From Halpernia humi (GTDB lineage Bacteria; Bacteroidota; Bacteroidia; Flavobacteriales; Weeksellaceae): DNA of 64,000 bases. The DNA lies in contig NZ_FNUS01000001.1 of NCBI RefSeq assembly GCF_900108025.1, positions 1 to 64,000 on the forward strand, read 5' to 3'. Below the pieces are notes generated by a model, which was not told the DNA's origin, searched no databases, and saw only the letters and a list, made by a program, of their open reading frames with translations. How positions within the stretch are numbered: position 1 is the stretch's first letter; each line of letters begins with the position of its first letter. Position numbers and translations under genes: made by a program. Of this stretch, positions 1-6,967 are shown piece after piece.

Positions 1-199
1 AGCAATCAATAAATTGATTTTTATTAAGTTTTTTAAGCGAAAATGGCTTAATTCCTTAATGGTAAAAATAAATTATAAATTTAAACAGGCTCTTACCTTT
101 AAAATTAAAGGAAGACTTAAGATTATTAAGTTTAAAATAATACTAAACTTGCAGAAATATTCAGTTTTAACATAAAAATTTTTGAATTCGTGGCAAAAA

Positions 200-1198
200 T
201 TAGCGCCGATTTCCGCCCAATTCTATCAAGTCTAAACTGATGCCGATTAAATTTACATTTGAAGAATTATGATAACGAACATGCGAATAATCAAACCTAA
301 AAGAAGAAATTTTAACGCCAAAACCAACGGATAAACCAGAAAAACTTCTTTGGTCTAAAACTGCCAATTCATTGCCTCGTTTCACATTATAACCAAGTCT
401 AATATTAAAAGCCTGCTCTGGGAAGAGTTCTGCGCCGAAAGAGAAATGATCGGCTATTTTTCTTGTTAAGCCCACAGGTTGGCCATTGATATTAAAATCA
501 TTGGAAATATTGAGTTGCTGCAAATCGTGCGCAGTGATTGTTAAAGCAATCGGGAAATCATCTAAAATTTTGGTATAACCCAAATCTACCCGAAAAGGTA
601 ATTTTTCTCGAAGACCATTAAAGGGTTTAAATTGATAGCCAAAATTTCTAAAAAGTAACGAAACGGTTTCATTAGATTTATCGTTATGATAAGTCACGCC
701 GCCACTTCCAGAAATAGCCATTGAAGTATAAGTATCAATTTTTGAAGTGATGAAATTTAGATTCATCCCAATTGTCCAACTATCTTCAAATTGCATGGCA
801 TAACCTGCGCCGATTGTGGCATCTATGGCTTTAAAATCGCCAGAAATTTGAGAACTTTCGTCAGTTCTTGGCGTGGAGCCATAATCCATATATCTCGCAT
901 TTAAAGAAACTAAATTTCCACGGCCTAGATCTTTAACGTAAGCAATTGTTCCAAATTTTGAACCTGCTAAATAATTGGCGAAATTCATAGAAATTCTTTG
1001 GTCTTGGTCTAAATTCATCAAGGCTGGATTAATACCTGAAAAACTTACATCAAAATCCCGAATCGAAATCGCATCACTGCCCAAAGCGGCTTGCCTGGCA
1101 GAAACGGGGATATTCATAAAGGCATAAACATTCTCGCCTGATTGGGCGAAAGAAGCAAGACTTAGTAGTAAAAAAAGTAAAGAAAAATTTTTCTTCAA
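200..1198 (-). CDS. porQ: Type IX secretion system protein PorQ
   Basis: Outer-membrane barrel protein of the PorV/PorQ family, an accessory of the type IX secretion system that exports proteins with C-terminal sorting domains. The 332-residue product has a signal peptide (hydrophobic stretch at about 5-18, cleavage near SFA-Q) followed by alternating beta-strand sequence, and keeps the family N-terminal signature around SARQAALGSDA (about residues 33-43). The start is TTG at 1198, with no in-frame ATG just upstream. It is divergent from pyrH, a neighbourhood seen in related flavobacteria. The 199 bases downstream to the window edge are AT-rich with dense stops, and no gene is visible there. 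Family assignment is from recognition of the sequence, supported by the several T9SS sorting-domain proteins in this window. Confidence 0.85.
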   Translation of the reverse strand: MKKNFSLLFLLLSLASFAQSGENVYAFMNIPVSARQAALGSDAISIRDFDVSFSGINPALMNLDQDQRISMNFANYLAGSKFGTIAYVKDLGRGNLVSLNARYMDYGSTPRTDESSQISGDFKAIDATIGAGYAMQFEDSWTIGMNLNFITSKIDTYTSMAISGSGGVTYHNDKSNETVSLLFRNFGYQFKPFNGLREKLPFRVDLGYTKILDDFPIALTITAHDLQQLNISNDFNINGQPVGLTRKIADHFSFGAELFPEQAFNIRLGYNVKRGNELAVLDQRSFSGLSVGFGVKISSFRFDYSHVRYHNSSNVNLIGISLDLIELGGNRR

Positions 1199-1215
1199 AA
1201 GCGATAAAATTTTTA

Positions 1216-1223
1216 CAAAAATA
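1216..1223 (-). promoter_or_regulatory. Putative -7 element for porQ
   Basis: On the minus strand this reads TATTTTTG, matching the Bacteroidota -7 consensus TAnnTTTG, 18 bases before the TTG start. No clear -33 TTTG is seen at the usual distance, so this is a weak prediction. Confidence 0.35.
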
Positions 1224-1292
1224 ATTGAATTTTATTTAAAGTAAATCTCTTACTAAAAATATATTTCTATAACGATATTATTCTCGATTCAT

Positions 1293-1300
1293 TATATTTG
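1293..1300 (+). promoter_or_regulatory. Putative -7 element for the pyrH transcript
   Basis: TATATTTG matches TAnnTTTG. If used, transcription begins around 1305-1310 and the pyrH message carries a leader of nearly 390 nt holding the whole tandem hairpin array. No good -33 element is visible. Confidence 0.4.
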
Positions 1301-1340
1301 CATCAAATTAAAATATCTAGCAGGTCTTCTAAAAATAGAA

Positions 1341-1694
1341 ATGAAACATCCAATGGAAAAGTTAAGATTCTCAACGAGAGCAATAATTTAGGATGTAACA
1401 TCTGACCAAAAAAAAAATAGAAATATCCAGATGAAACATCCTTTAGAAAATTACTATTCTCAACGAGAGCAATAATTTAGGATGTAACATCTGACCATTA
1501 AAAAAATAGAAATATCCAGATGAAACATCCTTTAAAAAATTACTATTCTCAACGAGAGCAATAATTTAGGATGTAACATCTGACCAAAAAAAAATAGAAA
1601 TATCCAGATGAAACATCCTTAAAAAATTACTATTCTCAACGAGAGCAATAATTTAGGATGTAACATCTGACCAAAAAAAAATAAAAATATCCAG
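1341..1694 (+). repeat. Four tandem 87-90 bp hairpin/mini-ORF units in the pyrH leader
   Basis: Units run 1341-1430, 1431-1519, 1520-1607 and 1608-1694 (90, 89, 88, 87 bp). Each starts ATGAAACATCC and ends with GACC, an A-run, and AAATATCCAG. The next ATG after unit 4 is the pyrH start codon, also ATGAAA. Within units 2-4 the sequence folds on paper into a long stem: CAGATG-AA-ACATCCT pairs with AGGATGT-AA-CATCTG, then AAAT/ATTT, TATT/AATA and CTC/GAG close an AACGA loop. Units 2 and 3 encode MKHPL(E/K)NYYSQREQ and stop. Unit 1 encodes a diverged 16-residue peptide. Unit 4 has lost one T and stops after MKHP. Structure and peptide function are inference; the repeat itself is directly visible. 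Confidence 0.9.
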
Positions 1695-2402
1695 ATGAAA
1701 TACAAAAGAATTTTACTAAAATTAAGCGGTGAAGCACTAATGGGAAACCGTCAATATGGAATAGATAATGACCGCTTGGTAGAATACGCAGTGGAAATAA
1801 AAAAAGCCACAGACGCAGGATGCCAAGTCGCAATCGTTATCGGCGGTGGTAATATTTTTCGGGGATTAGCAGGCGCTGCAAAAGGAATGGATCGTGTGCA
1901 AGGCGATTATATGGGAATGCTCGCAACCGTCATTAATGGGATGGCTTTGCAAGGTGCTTTGGAAGATGCCGGAATTTACACACGATTACAATCGGCAATA
2001 GAAATGGACAAAGTGGCAGAACCATTTATCAAAAGAAAAGCAACGCGCCATTTAGAAAAAGGAAGAGTGGTGATTTTTGGCGCAGGAACAGGCAATCCGT
2101 ATTTTACAACCGATACTGCTGCAACTTTACGCGCTATTGAAATTGGTGCAGATGTAATTTTAAAAGGAACGCGTGTGGATGGTATTTATGACAGCGACCC
2201 CGAAAAAAATGCAGATGCAGTAAAATTTAATTCACTTTCTTTTGATGAGGTTTACAAAAAAAACCTGAAAGTGATGGATATGACGGCGTTTACATTAAGC
2301 CATGAAAATAATTTACCCATCATCGTTTTTGATATGAATAAAGAAGGTAATCTTTTGAAAGTCATTAACGGAGAACCTGTGGGAACGCTTGTTACGATTT
2401 AA
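1695..2402 (+). CDS. pyrH: UMP kinase
   Basis: Uridylate kinase, converting UMP to UDP with ATP in the cytoplasm; an amino-acid-kinase-fold hexamer and the committed step to UTP and CTP. The 235-residue length is normal. Visible motifs are the N-terminal KLSGEALMG (about 9-17), the glycine-rich [11 protein letters not shown] (about 47-57), and [13 protein letters not shown] (about 130-142), typical of bacterial PyrH. ATG at 1695 is the only sensible start and coincides with the fifth repeat-phased ATG-AAA of the upstream array. frr follows, the usual bacterial order. The leader array makes regulation at the level of translation or leader structure plausible but unproven. Confidence 0.97.
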   Translation: MKYKRILLKLSGEALMGNRQYGIDNDRLVEYAVEIKKATDAGCQVAIVIGGGNIFRGLAGAAKGMDRVQGDYMGMLATVINGMALQGALEDAGIYTRLQSAIEMDKVAEPFIKRKATRHLEKGRVVIFGAGTGNPYFTTDTAATLRAIEIGADVILKGTRVDGIYDSDPEKNADAVKFNSLSFDEVYKKNLKVMDMTAFTLSHENNLPIIVFDMNKEGNLLKVINGEPVGTLVTI

Positions 2403-2471
2403 TTTAAAATTATTTTTTTAATTTTAACAATTAAACCAAAAATGTGTCAATTATCAAATTTTAAATATACA

Positions 2472-3026
2472 ATGGAAGAATTAGAACTCATCGTGGCTTC
2501 TGTAACCCAAGAAATGGATGCCGCAATAAAACACCAAGACCACGCATTTCAAAAAATTAGAGCGGGGAGAGCCTCCACTGCAATGGTTCAGGATGTGATG
2601 GTAGAATATTATGGCGCACTTACGCCACTAAACCAAGTGGCAAATGTAATGGTTCCAGATGCAATGACGATTTCCATCCAACCTTGGGATAAAGGCGCAA
2701 TTGGCGCTATCGAGAAAGCCATCATCAATTCTAATTTAGGTTTTGCACCAAATAGTAATGGCGAAAGCGTAATATTAAACGTTCCGCCTTTAACTGAGGA
2801 GCGCCGAAAAGAATTAGCCAAACAAGCCAAAGCAGAATGCGAACAAACCAAAGTGACCATCAGAAATGCGCGCCAAGAAGGCAATAAAGAATTAAAAAGA
2901 TTAGAAGGCGTTTCAGAAGATCTCATAAAAAGCGTTGAAGCCGACATCCAAGAACTTACGGACAAATATTCTAAAAAAGCAGAAGAAAATCTGAAACTCA
3001 AAGAAGAAGATATTCTTAAAGTTTAA
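2472..3026 (+). CDS. frr: Ribosome recycling factor
   Basis: RRF splits post-termination ribosomes together with EF-G. The start is placed at ATG 2472 (MEELELIV), giving 184 residues, the standard length; a longer frame opening at 2442 would add ten residues not usual in the family. The conserved core is present: KIRAGRAS (about 29-36), a central hinge region, and the PPLTEERRKELAKQAK segment (about 105-120) leading into the C-terminal helix. It lies 69 bases after pyrH and is probably co-transcribed with it; a hairpin terminator follows. Confidence 0.97.
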   Translation: MEELELIVASVTQEMDAAIKHQDHAFQKIRAGRASTAMVQDVMVEYYGALTPLNQVANVMVPDAMTISIQPWDKGAIGAIEKAIINSNLGFAPNSNGESVILNVPPLTEERRKELAKQAKAECEQTKVTIRNARQEGNKELKRLEGVSEDLIKSVEADIQELTDKYSKKAEENLKLKEEDILKV

Positions 3027-3036
3027 ATAAATTATT

Positions 3037-3070
3037 AAAAAATTCAGTTTTTAGGCTGAATTTTTTTTTG
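3037..3070 (+). terminator. Rho-independent terminator after frr
   Basis: AATTCAG and CTGAATT form a stem around a T-rich loop, followed by a run of T. It ends the pyrH-frr transcript. Confidence 0.75.
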
Positions 3071-3182
3071 ATTATTGCTTTTACCAATTTTAGATTTTAA
3101 TTGAAAGATTTTTTACAAAAAAAATATAAATTAATAAAGTTTATTTCTAATCAATCCCGTAAATTTGAAAAAATTAAAAAAA

Positions 3183-3758
3183 ATGATTAAGAAAATAGTT
3201 CTCGCTACTTTCCTTTTTGGAATAAGCCTAAGTGCCTTTGCACAAAAAATGAAAGAATCTACTGTTTTAATGGGCGGAAACCCTATTCATATTGTTGGAA
3301 CACTACCGAAAATGGATACTAAAGCACCAGATTTTTCATTAACAGATAACAAAATGCAGCAACAATCGCTTGCCGATTTTAAAGGAAAATATGTTTTATT
3401 AAATATTTTTCCAAGTGTAGATACAGGCGTTTGCTCGGCTTCCGTTCGCCATTTTAACGAAGATGCGGCCAAACTTCCAAATACTGTAGTTTTATGCATT
3501 TCTAAAGATTTACCCTTTGCGCTCAAGAGATTTTGTGGCGCAGAAGGCATTAAAAATGTAACCATGTTGTCTGATTTTCGTTCAGATTTTGGCGAGAAAT
3601 ATGGTGTAAAAATCGCCGATAGCGCAATGAAAGGATTGTTGAGCAGAGCAGTAGTAATTATCAATCCAGAAGGGAAAATTATTTACGAAGAGCAAGTGTC
3701 TGATATTGCCCACGAACCCAATTATGAAGCAGCAATTGCGGCGATTAATGGGAAGTAA
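3183..3758 (+). CDS. tpx: Thiol peroxidase (Tpx-type peroxiredoxin), exported
   Basis: Atypical 2-Cys peroxiredoxin reducing peroxides. The core matches Tpx: PDFSLTDN, the peroxidatic cysteine in VDTGVCSASVR and the resolving cysteine in KRFCGAEG. Unlike cytosolic Tpx (about 165 residues), this product begins with a hydrophobic leader (MIKKIVLATFLFGISLSAFAQ), so it is predicted to be periplasmic. ATG 3183 is preferred; a TTG six codons upstream in the same frame is possible. The gene is flanked by its own terminator, so it appears monocistronic. The enzyme assignment is firm; location rests on the leader alone. Confidence 0.92.
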   Translation: MIKKIVLATFLFGISLSAFAQKMKESTVLMGGNPIHIVGTLPKMDTKAPDFSLTDNKMQQQSLADFKGKYVLLNIFPSVDTGVCSASVRHFNEDAAKLPNTVVLCISKDLPFALKRFCGAEGIKNVTMLSDFRSDFGEKYGVKIADSAMKGLLSRAVVIINPEGKIIYEEQVSDIAHEPNYEAAIAAINGK

Positions 3759-3781
3759 TTTTGTTGAAAAATATTTTTTAA

Positions 3782-3812
3782 AAAAGATTCAGTTTTGTGC
3801 TGAATCTTTTTT
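3782..3812. terminator. Bidirectional terminator between tpx and the DUF2059 gene
   Basis: AAAAGATTCAG pairs with CTGAATCTTTT across a short loop, with a T-run on the plus side and the complementary A-run on the other. It lies between two convergent genes, so it can serve both. Confidence 0.75.
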
Positions 3813-3833
3813 AGTTATATAAATTAAAAAAGA

Positions 3834-4652
3834 TTACTTTTTCTGAAAATTTTCAATCATATCATCAACTTCTTTTTCGGTAAAATTTCCTGAAATCTGA
3901 ATTCTTCCGTTAGGAATTACTGATTGAACAATTGGCGCAGAAACCAACATCTTATTTAGAACAATCGCAATCGGTTTTCTTAAATTATTTTCGGTTAAAA
4001 TTTTAAATTTTGAAGCACCTTCTTGCGTCAAAATAAAATCGATAGCAAACCTTCCCAAGTCATCACTTATTTTTTTTACTGCTAATATGTCAGATTTTTT
4101 AATTGCAGGATTTGCAGATAATTTAAAATCCTTAAGTTTCAAATTCGAACTTTCATCTTTATTTACAACAAAATAGAACCCGTCCTCTTTATTTATCGCA
4201 ACTGGGTCTTCTTTATTTTTATCGGCCTCTTCTTGGTTTTTTTGATTTACGTTTTCCATTATTTTTCCAAGTTCATCAAATATATCTTTAAAGTTATTTT
4301 GATAATTTCTCTCTAAATTTTCATAATTATTAACCATTTTTTTTCCTGCGGAAGTATTGTAAAATTTATAAATATCATCAATTTCGGCATCATTAAAAGT
4401 TTCAGAAAATCCTTTCGAAAGACGTTTTAGAATTTCTTCGTCGGTTAAATTCTTCTCAATTTCTATAATTTTTAAACTATCTGCTTTGCTTGTCATATTT
4501 TTTAGCGGATCGATGCGCATTTCAATGAGAAGCGATTTAAAGCCTTCGAGGGTTTTACTGGTTTTTAAAATATATTCAATTTTCTGCTCTTTGTTTTGCG
4601 AAAACAAAATTGCAGCACATAAAATAAAAACTAACTGAAAAATCTTTCGCAT
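3834..4652 (-). CDS. Secreted protein with DUF2059-like and SecD head-like domains
   Basis: 272 residues with a signal peptide (1 to about 18, ending LFSQ). Residues 85-110 carry a DUF2059-type signature (FNDAEIDDIYKFYNTSAGKKM). From about 155 the sequence resembles the periplasmic head of SecD: FILTQEGASKF, then KPIAIVLNKMLVSAPIVQ and GRIQISGNFT (about 226-258), close to the usual IAIVLDG...SAP...ISGNFT pattern. There is no transmembrane translocase part, so this is not SecD itself. Function is unknown; a periplasmic factor using the SecD-head fold is inference. The neighbours give no functional clue. Confidence 0.7.
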   Translation of the reverse strand: MRKIFQLVFILCAAILFSQNKEQKIEYILKTSKTLEGFKSLLIEMRIDPLKNMTSKADSLKIIEIEKNLTDEEILKRLSKGFSETFNDAEIDDIYKFYNTSAGKKMVNNYENLERNYQNNFKDIFDELGKIMENVNQKNQEEADKNKEDPVAINKEDGFYFVVNKDESSNLKLKDFKLSANPAIKKSDILAVKKISDDLGRFAIDFILTQEGASKFKILTENNLRKPIAIVLNKMLVSAPIVQSVIPNGRIQISGNFTEKEVDDMIENFQKK

Positions 4653-4690
4653 AAAATTAATTTAGAAGTCATTCGAATTTCATCAAATAT

Positions 4691-4847
4691 ATTTAAAAAA
4701 TTATCCTTTTAAATATTTATTTTTTCAAAAACAATTATCTTTAGCGAATGAATATGACTAAAACATTAGAAAACCTAGAAATTCCTTCTTTAAACCAAAT
4801 TCAGAAATCTACGCTGCAAACCGCAGAAAAAGAATCTGAAATTATTT
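4691..4847 (+). repeat. 157-bp direct repeat, left copy (duplicated helicase 5' end)
   Basis: Matches 5572-5728 at 154 of 157 positions. It contains the helicase promoter region and its first 33 codons. Together the two copies bracket a 724-bp insert carrying a toxin-antitoxin pair. This copy is the broken one because the rest of the helicase lies after the right copy. Confidence 0.95.
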
Positions 4848-4918
4848 CGATTTGGTTTGAGGCTTTGCAAGAAGTTTGTCTAAATATGCTCGCTCTTGCT
4901 CGTACGTCATATTCATAA
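4748..4918 (+). pseudogene. Truncated 5' copy of the DEAD-box helicase gene
   Basis: The frame starts with the same MNMTKTLENL sequence as the intact helicase at 5629, runs 33 codons to the repeat end, then continues 23 codons into inserted DNA (antisense to the antitoxin tail) before TAA. It stops before Walker A, so it cannot be active. It keeps the upstream TATCTTTA sequence that may act as a promoter, so it could still be transcribed against the antitoxin gene. Confidence 0.8.
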
Positions 4919-5024
4919 TTTCGATACTAATTTTATCTCGAATTTCGCGCATTGTTTTAATTGCGTCAAACCCAACTTTTGACCGAGCAATTTTTTTATC
5001 TGTATTATTAATCATCTTTTCCAT
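4842..5024 (-). CDS. Small protein downstream of the PIN toxin, probable antitoxin
   Basis: About 60 residues from ATG 5024 (MEKMINNTDKK) or 57 from ATG 5015. It overlaps the toxin stop, so the pair is translationally coupled. The central FDAIKTMREIRDKISIEIMNMTYEQERAYLDKLL is helical and resembles the small partners that accompany PIN proteins of this type in Bacteroidota, where the antitoxin follows the toxin. The stop codon (4842-4844) lies inside the duplicated helicase sequence, so the last codon boundary is set by flanking DNA. Antitoxin role is inferred from position and size. Confidence 0.6.
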   Translation of the reverse strand: MEKMINNTDKKIARSKVGFDAIKTMREIRDKISIEIMNMTYEQERAYLDKLLAKPQTKSK

Positions 5025-5475
5025 ATTTTTTAATTTCTCTTGGCGTTCTAATTTCAATCATTTTGTGTCCGTTTTGGTAGTTGATTCCGTTGTAACCCCT
5101 AATTCTATCAAGATTTACAATATGTTTAAAATTCCAACTTACTAAAACGTCAGCATTGCAAAGTGTTGCGATAGCAATGTGTTGACAGTCGGCTCTGCTT
5201 GTTTTTCCTACAACTTTCGCCTCAATATATTTATCAGCGAGTTCAATGGCTTCTGGTGAAATTTTAATTTTTTCAATTTGCATTTCGGGAATTTTTGTTA
5301 AAAGTTCTTTTACAAATTCGGGTGCTCTCAAAAGTTCAGCCTCAAGAATTTCAGAAACAATTATTATAAATTCTCCATTTTCTACACTATCAAAAAACGG
5401 AATAGTATCCGCGGAAAATTCGTCGTCAAAATATGCTCCTACAACCGATGTATCTATATAAATTCTTTGTTTCAT
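5008..5475 (-). CDS. PIN-domain toxin (VapC-like ribonuclease)
   Basis: 155 residues from ATG 5475. PIN fold: the first acidic residue in IYIDTSV (about 4-10), a conserved glutamate in SEILEAELLRAP (about 41-52), and the DCQHIAIATLCNADVLVSWNFKHIV region (about 95-120) with further acidic and WNFKH motifs typical of this PIN subgroup. VapC-type PIN proteins are Mg-dependent RNases that cut tRNA or rRNA. It is encoded first in a two-gene module with the small downstream protein, inside an insertion flanked by 157-bp direct repeats. A TAAATTTG element lies 20-27 bases upstream. Toxicity and target are not shown by the sequence. Confidence 0.75.
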   Translation of the reverse strand: MKQRIYIDTSVVGAYFDDEFSADTIPFFDSVENGEFIIIVSEILEAELLRAPEFVKELLTKIPEMQIEKIKISPEAIELADKYIEAKVVGKTSRADCQHIAIATLCNADVLVSWNFKHIVNLDRIRGYNGINYQNGHKMIEIRTPREIKKYGKDD

Positions 5476-5494
5476 TCTGGTATTCAAAACTATC

Positions 5495-5502
5495 CAAATT
5501 TA
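5495..5502 (-). promoter_or_regulatory. Putative -7 element for the PIN toxin-antitoxin pair
   Basis: Reads TAAATTTG on the minus strand, an exact TAnnTTTG match shortly before the toxin start and inside the inserted segment, so the module carries its own promoter. Confidence 0.45.
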
Positions 5503-5571
5503 CAAAAATATGTTGAATGAATTGTAGTTAGCATTTTATACAATAGTTGAACTCAAAATTTGTGATTTTCA

Positions 5572-5728
5572 ATTTAAAAAATTCTCCTTTTAAATATTTA
5601 TTTTTTCAAAAACAATTATCTTTAGCGAATGAATATGACTAAAACATTAGAAAACCTAGAAATTCCTTCTTTAAACCAAATTCAGAAGTCCACGCTGCAA
5701 ACCGCAGAAAAAGAATCTGAAATTATTT
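5572..5728 (+). repeat. 157-bp direct repeat, right copy (intact helicase 5' end)
   Basis: Partner of 4691-4847 with three substitutions. It supplies the promoter region and codons 1-33 of the intact helicase, so the host gene was restored on insertion of the toxin-antitoxin segment. Confidence 0.95.
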
Positions 5729-6936
5729 TACTCGCGCCAACAGGTTCGGGGAAAACTTTGGGTTTTTTATTCCCAGTTTTAAATCAATTAAATGCCTCTG
5801 TGGAAGGCGTTCAAGCGTTAATTATTGTCCCGGCGAGAGAATTGGCGCTACAAATAGAACATGTTTTTAAAAAAATGGGTACAGATTTTAAAGTTTCAAT
5901 TTGCTATGGCGGTCACGATAAAAAAATTGAAATCAATAATTTCACCGAAGCGCCCGCTCTTTTAATCGGAACACCGGGAAGAATTGCCTATCATTTAAAA
6001 AATAATAATTTTAATCCTTTGTCGATAAAAACTTTAGTTTTAGATGAGTTCGATAAAGCTTTAGAATTGGGTTTTCACGAAGATGTTTCATTTATCATTA
6101 ATGAAATTGAAAATGTACAACAGAAAATTCTTACTTCTGCTACCAATATTTTAGAAATGCCCGATTTTGCAGGGTTGAAGAAACCAACAATTTTAAATTT
6201 TTTAAAAACAAAAGAAATAAAACCAGATTTGAAATTGCGAAAAGTAATGACGATTTCGGAAGAAAAACTGGAAACTTTGTTCAAATTAGTTTGTAAAATT
6301 GGCAACAAACGCACTTTAATTTTTTGCAACCACCGCGATGCAGTTGATCGTATTTCTGCACTATTAAGAGAAAAAGGAATTGCCCGAGAAACCTTTCATG
6401 GCGGTTTAGAGCAAGACGAAAGAGAGCGCGCCTTATTGAAATTTCGCAACGATTCTTCTCGGGTTTTGATTACGACAGATTTAGCAGCGAGAGGTTTAGA
6501 TATTCCGGAAGTAGAATCTATCGTGCATTACCAACTTCCGCCGCAGGAAGATGCTTTTATCCACAGAAACGGAAGAACGGCGCGGATGAATGCAAAAGGT
6601 TTTGTGTATTTAATTATGACTGAAGACGAGCATTTCCCATTCATTAAAAGCAACACAGAAATCGAAAATTTAGACGGAAATTATAAAATTCCGGAGAGAA
6701 CGCCATTTCAAACCATTTACATCAGTGCTGGCAAAAAAGACAAAGTGAATAAAGTAGATATTGTAGGATTTTTACTTAAAAAAGGCGGTTTAGAAAAAGA
6801 CGATGTTGGTTTGATAGAAGTAAAAGACACTACTTCTTACGCGGCAATCAACCGAAAGAAAATGGTTGCTTTGCTAAAGAAATTAGAAGGCGAGCGTTTA
6901 AAAAATAAAAAACTGAAGATTGAAATTGCGTATTAA
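5629..6936 (+). CDS. DEAD-box-type ATP-dependent RNA helicase with DbpA-like C-terminus
   Basis: 435 residues. Helicase motifs in order: APTGSGKT (36-43), PARELA (68-73), TPGR (115-118), motif II as DEFD instead of DEAD (139-142), SAT (170-172), then LIFCNH, DLAARGLDIP and HRNGRTAR in the second RecA domain. The last 80 residues (from about 355) look like the small RNA-binding domain of DbpA-type helicases, which bind 23S rRNA hairpin 92 during large-subunit assembly. The first 33 codons are duplicated upstream by the toxin-antitoxin insertion. RNA remodelling is certain from the family; DbpA-like target specificity is inference. Confidence 0.9.
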   Translation: MNMTKTLENLEIPSLNQIQKSTLQTAEKESEIILLAPTGSGKTLGFLFPVLNQLNASVEGVQALIIVPARELALQIEHVFKKMGTDFKVSICYGGHDKKIEINNFTEAPALLIGTPGRIAYHLKNNNFNPLSIKTLVLDEFDKALELGFHEDVSFIINEIENVQQKILTSATNILEMPDFAGLKKPTILNFLKTKEIKPDLKLRKVMTISEEKLETLFKLVCKIGNKRTLIFCNHRDAVDRISALLREKGIARETFHGGLEQDERERALLKFRNDSSRVLITTDLAARGLDIPEVESIVHYQLPPQEDAFIHRNGRTARMNAKGFVYLIMTEDEHFPFIKSNTEIENLDGNYKIPERTPFQTIYISAGKKDKVNKVDIVGFLLKKGGLEKDDVGLIEVKDTTSYAAINRKKMVALLKKLEGERLKNKKLKIEIAY

Positions 6937-6967
6937 AATTTTAAAATAAATTACGAAAGATGCAATA

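Noticed and set aside
91-118. Hairpin CTTACCTTTAA/TTAAAGGAAG as porQ terminator
   Set aside because: It is imperfect and lacks a T-run in the direction of porQ transcription.
1400-1420. A-runs after the hairpins as intrinsic terminators
   Set aside because: A plus-strand terminator needs a T-run after the stem. Here A follows on the plus strand, and on the minus strand the T-run precedes the stem.
1341-1694. Repeat array as a CRISPR locus
   Set aside because: The whole 87-90 bp unit is conserved, so there are no unique spacers, and no cas genes are nearby.
1341-1694. Repeat units as integron attC sites
   Set aside because: The stem with internal loops is reminiscent of attC, but no GTTRRRY/RYYYAAC core pair is positioned at the ends, and there is no integrase or cassette-like coding DNA.
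1636-1833. Minus-strand frame of 65 codons over the pyrH start
   Set aside because: It is antisense to pyrH and the repeat array, with low-complexity hydrophobic composition.
5504-5571. Recombination core or att site at the right end of the toxin-antitoxin insert
   Set aside because: GTTAGC- and GTTGAAC-like words are present, but there is no matching partner at the left border and no integrase.
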